This document shows positions 1 to 6,546 of a stretch of 11,340 bases of DNA, in pieces; positions within the stretch are counted from its first letter, which is position 1; every line of letters starts with the position of its first letter. The stretch lies in contig CAJNDS010001670.1 in the NCBI GenBank assembly GCA_905221605.1, positions 1 through 11,340 of the forward strand, written 5' to 3'. Both the position numbers and the translations under genes were made by a program. Below the pieces are notes generated by a model. The model searched no databases. It saw nothing but the letters and a program-made list of their open reading frames with translations, and was not told the DNA's origin. This stretch comes from Symbiodinium natans. Its lineage: Eukaryota > Sar > Dinophyceae > Suessiales > Symbiodiniaceae.

Positions 1-164
1 AGGGTTTAGGGTTTAGGGTTTAGGGTTTAGGGGTTAGGGTTTAGGGTTTAGGGTTTAGGGTTTAGGGTTTAGGGTTTAGGGTTTAGGGTTTAGGGTTTAG
101 GGTTTAGGGTTTAGGGTTTAGGGTTTAGGGTTTAGGGTTTAGGGTTTAGGGTTTAGGGTTTAGG
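1..164 (+). repeat. Telomeric TTTAGGG array, G-rich strand on +
   Basis: About 23 tandem copies of the 7-mer TTTAGGG with one variant near 31-35, where a T is replaced by G. The array stops at about 164 and runs straight into viral coding sequence. The G-rich strand reads rightward into the element. A capped left chromosome end would show the C-rich strand here, so this is not a normal left telomere or a telomerase-healed break at this end. It is an interstitial or fused telomere, or an assembly join. Confidence 0.97.
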
Positions 165-499
165 TTATGCTGTCTTTTTATTACCGCTTCTAATTCTTCG
201 GGAATGTATTCATCAAATAGGCATTTTTCTTTTTCTAAATCAACCTTTAAATTATCTTGAATGTATCGTTTTACTGGCAACCAATTACTATCAACTGAAA
301 TTGAAGGAGACCATATGTATATTCTTTCAAATACATCTTTGTAAATGTCTAATATCATAGATTGTAATAAGATGCCTTTGCCACTTCCAGAAGGTCCAGT
401 TATTATTTGTGAGAACGGCAACCTCGGTGCCACTTCGTATTTAGACTGTTTAAAGTCATATTCTTTTACGTTAATGGGTTTGACTATCGGTGTAATCAT
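146..499 (-). pseudogene. PLV/Polinton genome-packaging ATPase (FtsK/HerA, A32-like), 3'-truncated
   Basis: The reading frame gives 117 residues, of which about the first 111 are viral; the last six and the stop come from the telomeric array. Residues 35-42 form a P-loop, GPSGSGKG, after a beta-strand (FSQIIT) and before a helix (ILLQSMILDIY). This N-terminal layout is typical of the A32-like packaging ATPases of Polintons, PLVs, virophages and giant viruses, which drive DNA into capsids. Full proteins of this family run to roughly 200-300 residues and carry Walker B and a sensor Asn downstream; both are missing here. The last P-loop position, normally Ser or Thr for Mg binding, is Gly (codon GGC, one change from AGC). 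The gene is divergent from the 49-codon ORF at 538 across a 38-bp AT-rich gap. The product is almost surely non-functional. The family call is firm; the exact viral clade is not. Confidence 0.8.
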
Positions 500-537
500 T
501 ATTATTAATACATAGAATAATTTATAATTAATAATAT
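500..537. promoter_or_regulatory. AT-rich divergent intergenic spacer, candidate bidirectional promoter
   Basis: Only 38 bp separate the starts of the leftward ATPase and the rightward small ORF, and the gap is almost pure A/T. Any promoters for the two must lie in or next to it. The 8-mer AATATATG, which contains the start codon of the ORF at 538, recurs at the start of the ORF at 1374. This could be a shared viral start or promoter context, though such an AT-rich match is weak evidence. Confidence 0.3.
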
Positions 538-687
538 ATGAAAGGTTATAATGTCTATTTAGAGGTTATAGATGAGATAGAAAAGATAGAAGAAATAATA
601 ACAGTGCCTAAATACCGCAGGTGTTGCCATAATACATTAGAGTTGCTAAAATCAATAATATTATGTTTAAAATTAAAATCTAAGTGA
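538..687 (+). CDS. Small hypothetical viral protein, 49 aa
   Basis: An ATG-initiated 49-codon ORF ending TGA, five bases before the next rightward ORF at 693. It begins MKGYNVYLEVIDEIEKIEEI, an acidic amphipathic stretch, has a Cys pair (RCCH) near the middle, and ends in a Leu/Ile/Lys-rich helix-like segment (LELLKSIILCLKLKSK). I do not recognise the family. Support comes from the tight packing with the next ORF, the same strand, and the AT-rich composition of the viral segment. Small densely packed ORFs are usual in PLVs and virophages. A chance ORF cannot be excluded at this length in AT-rich DNA. Confidence 0.45.
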   Translation: MKGYNVYLEVIDEIEKIEEIITVPKYRRCCHNTLELLKSIILCLKLKSK

Positions 688-692
688 TGTGA

Positions 693-1076
693 ATGAGCAA
701 TAAAGAGGACAAAGGAAATATTAACATTGAAAAAGGAAGTGTTAATTGCAATTTTTGCAGGTGTGGTAAAAAAGTCTTTCATAAAGAAACTAAAACAACG
801 ACTGATAAAGACGGTAACGTTGTCGTTAATCAAGTAGAAAATAGGACTTCGTGGAGAATTGGAAATGGGCGCGGAGCAACACCTGACGGTAATGACGTGT
901 TTAAACAAGACAATCAGTTAGGTAGTGTTGAAATTTGCGACACAGGTTTTGGAATAGGTCGGAAACCTACACCCGAAGAAAACCAAGAAAGGATATTTAA
1001 ATTAGAGACAGATGTAGAAAGAATTGATAAAGATGTTGAACAATTAAAACATAAGAATTTGAATATTATGGATTAA
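693..1076 (+). CDS. Hypothetical viral protein with Cys cluster and C-terminal coiled coil, 127 aa
   Basis: A 127-residue ORF rich in Lys, Glu and Asn. Residues 19-24 hold a Cys cluster (C19, C22, C24) that could bind metal, but no second Cys pair sits near enough for a standard zinc finger. Residues 50-90 are Gly/Asn/Asp-rich. Residues 95-122 show a heptad pattern of Ile, Leu and Val (I101, L104, V108, I111, V115, L118) typical of a coiled coil. It follows the 49-aa ORF by five bases and the two may share a transcript. I do not recognise the family. A role as a small structural or scaffold protein would be a guess. Codon use is AT-rich, like the polymerase gene. Confidence 0.6.
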   Translation: MSNKEDKGNINIEKGSVNCNFCRCGKKVFHKETKTTTDKDGNVVVNQVENRTSWRIGNGRGATPDGNDVFKQDNQLGSVEICDTGFGIGRKPTPEENQERIFKLETDVERIDKDVEQLKHKNLNIMD

Positions 1077-1121
1077 TATCTAAAAATTAATATCTATATA
1101 ATATTGACAGAGCACAGAAGT

Positions 1122-1152
1122 CGCATAGCAATGCGAGGCTCGTTCCTCGCAT
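1122..1152 (+). other. Pair of mutually exclusive hairpins
   Basis: CGCAT (1122-1126) pairs with ATGCG (1131-1135) around a 4-nt loop. The same ATGCG is also the start of ATGCGAGG (1131-1138), which pairs perfectly with CCTCGCAT (1145-1152) around a 6-nt loop. Only one can form at a time, and the second, with 8 bp, should win. No poly-U tract follows, so it is not a standard bacterial-type terminator. Confidence 0.45.
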
Positions 1153-1232
1153 CCCCCGGAAAATGAAACAGGAACATCTTGAACATATGCCCATGCTCCG
1201 TGATTGCATAAGTCCCAGACATCGTGAATGAA

Positions 1233-1256
1233 CGCGCGAAAGGGGAAAGTAGCGCG
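1233..1256 (+). other. GC hairpin CGCGC/GCGCG with 14-nt purine loop
   Basis: CGCGC at 1233-1237 pairs with GCGCG at 1252-1256. The 14-nt loop (1238-1251) is almost all purine. It stands out in an AT-rich element and marks the right end of the GC-richer island. Confidence 0.35.
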
Positions 1257-1310
1257 ATACATTTACATAATTGATACTACATAAGATAGTATTGTTAATT
1301 AGTTTGAAAG

Positions 1311-1356
1311 TTTTCATAATATTTTTATTATGAAAAATTTTTTTATATAAAAATTT
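1311..1356 (+). repeat. Two adjacent AT-rich inverted repeats before the ORF at 1374
   Basis: TTTTCATAATA (1311-1321) and TATTATGAAAA (1326-1336) form a perfect 11-bp stem with a TTTT loop. Overlapping it by two bases, AAATTTTT (1335-1342) and AAAAATTT (1349-1356) form an 8-bp stem with a 6-nt loop. They lie 18 bp upstream of the next ORF, so a promoter, terminator or replication-related role is possible. Chance is less likely for the 11-bp stem, even in AT-rich DNA. Confidence 0.5.
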
Positions 1357-1373
1357 TAATCTAAAATCAATAT

Positions 1374-1640
1374 ATGATACAGGAGATGGATTTTGAAGAG
1401 GAACATAAACCATCAAAGTTTCAAAAAATCTTGGAAAGGTTGAATACCATTGATGAAAGGTTAAAAGTAATTGAAGAGAAACAAAAACCTGTGGTTAGAA
1501 CACCTATTGATAAAAATGCTTCGTATGACAACAGGAAAGGAACATATTTAAATAAATTGAATAACAATGAGATACTTTATCCGAAGCAAACCACTTTGGA
1601 ATATTATGGTATTAAAAAGATAGGTGACCGATATGAATGA
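1374..1640 (+). CDS. Hypothetical viral protein with N-terminal coiled coil, 88 aa
   Basis: An 88-residue ORF. Residues 13-38 form a probable coiled coil with spaced I, L and V (F16, I19, L20, L23, I26, L30, V32, I33), followed by Lys/Pro-rich and Tyr-rich segments ending KKIGDRYE. A second ATG is available at 1386, four codons in. It converges on the polymerase gene, whose stop lies 65 bp away. I do not recognise the family. Short proteins with a coiled coil and a basic tail are common among unassigned PLV genes, but nothing here shows function. Confidence 0.55.
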   Translation: MIQEMDFEEEHKPSKFQKILERLNTIDERLKVIEEKQKPVVRTPIDKNASYDNRKGTYLNKLNNNEILYPKQTTLEYYGIKKIGDRYE

Positions 1641-1704
1641 AATGAATGTCGGATGCCGATATGAATGAATAAAGATTTAAAATAAATATGTTTATTTCTT
1701 TATT
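1628..1704. terminator. Convergent 3' region with short direct repeat and AATAAA-type signals on both strands
   Basis: CCGATATGAATGA occurs at 1628-1640, ending with the ORF's stop codon, and again at 1657-1669. AATAAA lies at 1668-1673 and 1681-1686 on the + strand; its complement TTTATT lies at 1691-1696 and 1699-1704, just past the leftward polymerase stop. AAATAAA (1680-1686) and TTTATTT (1691-1697) also form a hairpin. This suits shared 3'-end formation for two convergent genes. Confidence 0.45.
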
Positions 1705-4700
1705 TTAAACCTTTAATGAATAAAACCCATAAGGCAAACTGTTGATGCTGTCTAAGTAGTATCTTTTATTATCATAACTGCTCAGTGCTTGTTTAACTTG
1801 ATTTATTGAGTATATTTGATGGTTCTTGCTTCTGATGCTGTTGAAAGAGACCGTGTCACAGTTATTGTGTGTCAGTGTCTCTAAATACTTTTGATATGAC
1901 AGTTCTCTCTTAACTTTGTGCTTGACTATGCCTTTTGACTTCTTTTCCTCCTTAATCTCGTTATATACCTTAAATGCATACGATTTAGGTTTTAACCCTA
2001 TGAAGTTTGTGATGATTTTTCCATCCACTTCGTCTTTAAATTTACCTAATACCTTCTTGTTTGTAGCATCGTAGCATTTGTGCTCTTTATCATAGTTGCT
2101 GAAATCCATGTGTCGTCCTATCTCTTTGAAGTCATCATATATGTCCTCGGTGTGTGTATGTATAACGAAACTGTCGGTGTCAGTATATATTAATCGGACG
2201 TTGTCCTTATACTTCTCTTTTAAGACATCGTAATAAAACGAATACATATGCAACTTAGATAGGTCTAAGATGCTCACTCCTACATAAATGGGCTTGTTTA
2301 ATTTAACTGTGTGCTTTAACTTCTCTACCCCGACGAGGTTTTCATTTATAATGTGCCTGTATTTGAAAGTGGGATTATTCACACACTTTTGGAAGCGTTC
2401 GGGTGTATCTACTAATTCAAAGTCTATGTGGTCTCTTACGTCTCCATCGTTTTGCCATACACCGCGTTGTTCATTAACTTATACATATCCTTCTCAAAGT
2501 CGCTTGTTGCATTCTTTCTCTTTTCGGTGTTGTAATCTATCCACGGTTTAGCCACTTCCTCCCCTGCTTCAAATCGTATTGTAGCATCTTAATATGAACA
2601 ACGTAGTTCTGCTTGTCCATTACATTTAATATTAACTTTTTGGTTTTTTCGTCCTTCGGCGCTTTATTGTAGTGGTAGGTCTTGTATATTTGCTTCTGCG
2701 TATGACTTAACATATCTGCCGATACATTCATAATCTCTGGCGCTAATGGGTAGTCCTTATGATAATCGTGTAGTTCTTTCGGGTACTCCACATCAACATC
2801 TAATATATAACCAGTTGATGTATCTGCCCATTCTTTTATGTCATTTTCGGTTAGTGCATTCGGATAAAATCGGACGTCTTTATATGGTAATTTCTGACAC
2901 ATCGCCAGTCCATACAGGTTATTAGCATCTAAATAATTGATGTATGAACTCGGCTTGCTTTCATCATATAACCCCTCCATATACTTGTTATTTGCCTCTG
3001 CCTTTCTATGAGACACTTGACACATTCCACCGCGCAATCCTCTCTCAACCATTTTATACACCTCTTCGTCATATATTAAATCTAATGAGATGCCGGTTTT
3101 TAAAAGCATAGCGTCCCAACTAAAATTAGGTAGTGTGTAGTAGTGGGCAGGGTCTAACTCATAGTCTTTAAGGCACTGTGTTCTGAAATTTTCAAAGACA
3201 TCCGTTAGTAATAAAACATCTGTTTTTAAATATAGGTCGTGATACTCACCGAGGTTCTTTATGTTAAAGTGTTTCCATATGTGTTGTGCCCTTTCATATT
3301 CTTCATCAGTAATGTCCTGTTCTGATAGGTTACTATAAAAATGTTCTTTACTCGGCAGTTCGGTTTCGTTAAAATGCTGGAAGTCATCCATATAATCATA
3401 GGGATATATGCCTTTGTCTGTCAGTAGGTCTAAGTCATATTCATCTTTCACATAATTATTTAACTTGCTGTTTGCAAAGTGTTCGTGCCAGTTTTCTCTT
3501 TTATCTTCTCCTTCCTTTTTGGTTAATTTAACGAGTTTGTCTAAGGAAGAAGATAAGAAACTAAAACTATCCTTGAAAATCATCTGTTTCAGTTCAAAGG
3601 ATATGAATTTCTCACTGTTCTGTGCTATGACACTCACCTCATCCTTTTCGGTATTTAACTTGTCAAAGTGAGATACTATTAAGTGTGCATCATAGTTTTT
3701 AAGGTTGTGGAAGAAGATGGGTATTTTAAAGTGTTTGAAGCAGTAGTCTATGTTGCACTTGAAATGCGCGCATCCTCTGTATAAACCAGTAAAATGGCAA
3801 TGGTCTCTAACCTTCTTTTTGTGTTTATTGTTATTAAAACTGCCACCGCATATAAAACATTTTTTACATTTTTGGAACTCCTCTTCCTGTTCTTTTGTGA
3901 TTATCATCGGTTTTGGTGAGTTCATTTTCTCAAATATCTCTTCTCTTATGTTGTTCATATCATTACAAAATTTATCCATACAATCCTGTCCTCTATATAA
4001 GTATTGTTTGCTTTCGTTGGTTATGCTATTCACGACATTTAGCATATACCCCGATGGTTTATGCTCTTGATAAGTCCCTTTTATTCCCTCATCCGTTTTG
4101 GTAGTTAAACACTCAAAATCACCATAAATGACATAAGGACATCTTAATTTCTTGTAGTGGTTCTTGAAAAACATTTTTTCTGCCTCCTCTGGCATTTCTA
4201 TTGCTTGAACCTCGTTTGCCATACATCCTTTTAAAACGTGAGCGTTTAGCAGTTTTTCTTGTTGAAACCCTTTTTGACAGTGAATGCAATGAAATAGTTT
4301 ATTGCAGTGCTTGTTGGTTTGACTGCCCATTAATCGTGAATACTCTTTTATTAATACATAATGACTTTTATTTTCAAAATCTAACCTTAAAAGATTAACG
4401 TGGCAAAAGGGTTTAGCGATTTTTGTAATCCTATCTGGTCTTATTTTATCATTATCATCAAGGGTATAAACATTCACCGAAATGGTGTTGTCATTAATCG
4501 TCTCAAAGGTGTCTATGTCCTCGTTTGATGCTGGAAATCCGACACCGTTCCATTTGATAAATGTATCGTTCTCTGCTAATTTAGTGTAGTGATACATTCT
4601 TTGTGGGTGGTCTTTCTTATATATCTCGTAGAAGCGACAATAAACACAATACTTAAAACAATAATCGTCATCGTTTTTAATATTAATACACGCTTTTTTG

Positions 4701-5479
4701 GTTGCTATGACCTTTGGTAGTTCTAAGTAATGACCTGCTCGTGTAGGGTCATACTTGTCAAAGTGGATTTTTATTTTTCGTATCTTCTTTATCTTATACC
4801 CCGATTTATCAAACTGTTTGTTTTCAATTAATAGTTCTATGTCTGATGCCATATTATCTATTGATTTTTTGAGGTCTTCTTCGTTAAAGATATTGTATCT
4901 CCTGCTCCTGATTGTGTGGGTTGTTTCGTCGCCGTTCTCAACGTGCTCAAAATCAACATCTACATCAATCAGTATCTTCATTGACTTTAAGCGTTTAAGG
5001 TTTTCTTTCAATCTGGGTTCTTGGTATTTTAGATAGGATAAACCCCTGTATCCGTGTAGGTTAATGTTCGTGATGCTATAACTGTTAGCATATCTTTTTA
5101 ATGCTGATACTTCATCGGTTATGTTTGCCTTTTGTTTAATAGCATACTTTTTCAAGGCCTTCCTCACTAATACGCCTTTGGTGGCATTGTGAAGAACCTT
5201 AAACCTTTTATAGTCGGGCGTTTTTGCTACTTCGTTGAGTTTTGTTTTTAATTTTTTGCGTAGTGGTTTTTCGCTATTATATCCATATTCTACACCATCT
5301 ATGATAATCTTTTTGTAGGTGCGTCCATTTACGCGTTCATGCTTTGCATCTCCACCTGAAAACAGAAATCCTAAAACTTTATCATACTCCCCAGACTCCA
5401 TTACTATATAAGGTGTTTTTTCTTTAAGTGGTTTTGTGGCAGGGTTTCGCGTCGGGGGGCTTGGGCGGTGCGTTGGCAT
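1705..5479 (-). pseudogene. Protein-primed family B DNA polymerase (pPolB) of Polinton/PLV type, two frameshifts
   Basis: Replicates the linear genome of the element using a terminal-protein primer. The start at 5479 (MPTHRPS) gives about 1258 codons; M27 (MESGEYDK) is another possible start. Visible in order: a Cys/His knuckle near residue 397 (CIHC), an endonuclease VII-like HNH segment near 558 (RDHCHFTGLYRG), Exo I DFE near 452, Exo II (FHNLKNYDAH) near 593, Exo III (YLKTDVLLL) near 753, Pol A (YLDANNLYG) near 850, Pol B (KLMNNAVYG, at 2454-2480), Pol C (YTDTDSF, near 2170-2190) and a KxY-like KPKSY near 1985. The C-terminus (SLPYGFYSLKV) matches the family end. Reading shifts twice: by one missing base at the A run at 2547-2549, and by one missing base at 2440-2445. 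As a result Pol B and Pol C lie in different frames. The rest is intact, so the damage is recent or a sequencing error. Confidence 0.93.
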
Positions 5480-5542
5480 TTAATGTATCGTTAAAGGTGT
5501 TTTGAGCCAAAATGTCTTTCTTCTCTCCTCTCATCTGTCTTT
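5480..5542. other. Polymerase 5' flank and end of the viral segment
   Basis: A short AT-rich leader upstream of the leftward polymerase start, then a pyrimidine-rich run (CTTTCTTCTCTCC) and the first telomere-like units at about 5543. No terminal inverted repeat of the element can be seen, so the viral fragment appears cut here rather than ending naturally. Confidence 0.4.
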
Positions 5543-5790
5543 AAGGTTTAGGGGTGATTAGGGTTTAGGGGTTTAGGGTGAGCAATCCAGCGCTTTGGAA
5601 CTTCTGCACCTGCCCTGATAGGAAGTGCCGACGTCCGAAGGTTTTAGGGTTTTTGTATGGGATTTTTGGGATTTTTTTGGGTATAACTATTTTGGGATGA
5701 TTTTTGTGCATATTTTTTACGATGATTTTTGTGATTTATTGGGTTTAGGGTTTAGGATGTAGGGTTTAAGGTTTAGGGTTTATTTATATA
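5543..5790 (+). repeat. Degenerate telomeric repeats, G-rich strand, with interruptions
   Basis: Scattered TTTAGGG units with many changes (at 5543-5580, 5641-5652 and 5739-5782), interrupted by T/G-rich filler such as repeats of GATTTTTGTG and by a GC-richer segment at 5581-5640. The decay suggests an old interstitial telomere tract. Orientation matches the array at 1-164. Confidence 0.7.
5578..5640 (-). pseudogene. Possible host gene fragment between telomeric seeds
   Basis: Read leftward, one frame stays open for about 21 codons from about 5640 (FGRRHFLSGQVQKFQSAGLL) with mostly G/C third bases, then runs into telomeric sequence and a stop. It looks like a fragment of a GC-richer host gene lodged between telomere-like tracts. 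Too short for any identification. Confidence 0.25.
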
Positions 5791-5924
5791 GGGTTTTTAT
5801 AGGTCTAAACCACTAAGCCCGGAAGAAAGTGCAACACACTCTGAGGCCGGCGCAATGCTTTGACTGTTTAGACAGTCGTGTTTCCCTTGTGTGCTCCATC
5901 TGTTCTGAGATGGTTGTTTGCCCA
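5791..5924. other. Unique core between opposed telomeric tracts
   Basis: A GC-richer segment with no recognised gene. It contains a hairpin with GACTGT (5862-5867) and ACAGTC (5872-5877) around a TTAG loop. A leftward frame of 27 codons is open but has no domain-like content. It separates G-strand telomeric repeats on the left from C-strand repeats on the right. Confidence 0.4.
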
Positions 5925-6044
5925 ACCCTAATATCCAAGCCCTAACTAATACCTAAAACCCTAAGCCCTAAGAGTAAAGCCCTAAATCCCACCCTAAGAG
6001 TAAAACCCTAAACTAAACCCTAAGAGTAAAACCCAAACTAAAAC
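5925..6044 (+). repeat. Degenerate telomeric repeats, C-rich strand
   Basis: Units of CCCTAAA with frequent changes, including a recurring higher-order variant CCTAAGAGTAAA (seen three times at about 5967-6030). The orientation is opposite to the 5543-5790 tract, making a decayed head-to-head pair. Confidence 0.75.
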
Positions 6045-6131
6045 CTAAAAGGAGCGAACCTTCAAGAAGCCGTCGCTGTAAAAGTCGTTGGTGTCCGTGA
6101 GCACCTGGCAAAGCAGTAAGTCGCGTTGTTT
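6045..6131 (-). pseudogene. Probable 3' fragment of a host gene
   Basis: Read leftward, the frame is open for about 28 codons and ends with a TAG at 6045-6047. The stretch VLTDTNDFYSDGFLKVRSF has G or C at nearly every third codon position, unlike the telomeric and viral flanks, which argues for past coding in a GC-rich genome. A splice-acceptor-like TTTGCCAG (complement of 6105-6112) precedes the Val codon. Both sides are telomere-like repeats. I do not recognise the protein. Confidence 0.4.
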
Positions 6132-6315
6132 AGGGTTTTAGGGTGTAGGGTGAGGGTGTTTGCACTGCCGAAACTGAGTCACAAATCTGATGGCACATCA
6201 CGCTGTATTTTACCGCCCCATCGGACTTTGCACGTTAGTATGTCTGGCGCCACCAGACCTGTTTTGAGGCTTTTCCCCAGTGTTGTTTGCAACTGTACTT
6301 GCAAACAGTCTTCAT
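6132..6315. other. Non-coding stretch with two perfect hairpins
   Basis: After a few telomere-like units (6128-6155), the region has no supported gene. GTCTGG (6242-6247) pairs with CCAGAC (6253-6258) around a 5-nt loop, and TTTGCAA (6286-6292) pairs with TTGCAAA (6299-6305) around a 6-nt loop. On the leftward transcript both would lie in the 3' untranslated region of the gene at 6547-7128, after the minisatellite. Confidence 0.45.
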
Positions 6316-6489
6316 TCCCGAGTTTCGGGAGTGCCAGCCCCGAGTTTCGGGAGTGCCAGCCCCGAGTTTCGGGAGTGTCAGCCCCTGATTTCGGGAGTGC
6401 CAGCCCCTGATTTTGGGAGTGTCAGCCCCTGATTTTGGGAGTGTCAGCCCCTGATTTTGGGAGTGTCAGCCCCTGATTTTGGGAAAGGC
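6316..6489. repeat. 22-bp minisatellite, nearly 8 copies, with graded sequence drift
   Basis: Copies begin near 6320, 6342, 6364, 6386, 6408, 6430, 6452 and 6474, exactly 22 bp apart. The first three have the core CGAGTTTCGGGAGTG, the fourth TGATTTCGGG, and the rest TGATTTTGGG. The first form is self-complementary (CCCGA...TCGGG, 3-nt loop); the last is not. The period is not a multiple of three and the frame through it is not protein-like, so it is non-coding. There are no spacers, so it is not a CRISPR array. Confidence 0.92.
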
Positions 6490-6534
6490 AAACCCTACTA
6501 TTTAACAACTGACATCGGCAAAACTTGTGAAGGA

Positions 6535-6544
6535 GACAGCAAAA
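6535..6544 (-). promoter_or_regulatory. 3'-flank motif GACAGCAAAA, copy 1
   Basis: This 10-mer starts two bases after the stop of the 193-aa gene (reading leftward, TTTTGCTGTC). The same 10-mer lies 21 bases past the stop of the neighbouring ubiquitin-like gene at 7365-7374. A shared 3'-end processing or regulatory signal is possible. Confidence 0.3.
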
Positions 6545-6546
6545 TC

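Larger units (their letters stand above)
1077..1373. other. Non-coding gap with a GC-richer structured island and AT hairpins
   Basis: No convincing gene lies here. From about 1107 to 1260 the base composition shifts to clearly GC-richer than its AT-rich flanks, as if a foreign or structured RNA segment had been placed between two viral ORFs. It holds hairpins at 1122-1135, 1131-1152 and 1233-1256. From 1261 the sequence returns to extreme A/T and forms two further hairpins at 1311-1336 and 1335-1356, next to the start at 1374. Two leftward ORFs can be read through the region, but they have no domain-like content and overlap the hairpins. Confidence 0.5.

Noticed and set aside
1-164. Chromosome healing by telomerase at the viral break
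   Set aside because: The repeat strand orientation is opposite to what addition at a left-hand break would give.
555-908. Leftward 117-codon ORF
   Set aside because: Antisense to the 49-aa and 127-aa ORFs, with a Ser/Phe/Ile-rich low-complexity product typical of shadow frames.
1107-1260. Possible tRNA gene in the GC-rich island
   Set aside because: The 8-bp stem at first suggested a T-arm, but there is no GTTCRANNC loop, no matching acceptor stem and no D-arm.
1080-1416. Two overlapping leftward ORFs (60 and 109 codons) over the GC-rich island
   Set aside because: No domain-like content; they overlap hairpins and the start of the 88-aa ORF; Cys/Arg/Ser-rich composition.
165-5540. Complete PLV/virophage genome
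   Set aside because: No major or minor capsid gene, protease, integrase or terminal inverted repeats are present, and both ends are cut by telomeric sequence.
6126-6410. Rightward 94-codon ORF through the minisatellite
   Set aside because: It gains length only from the 22-bp repeat, which is not a multiple of three; no protein-like pattern.
6316-6489. CRISPR array
   Set aside because: The 22-bp copies are head to tail with no spacers, in a eukaryotic context.
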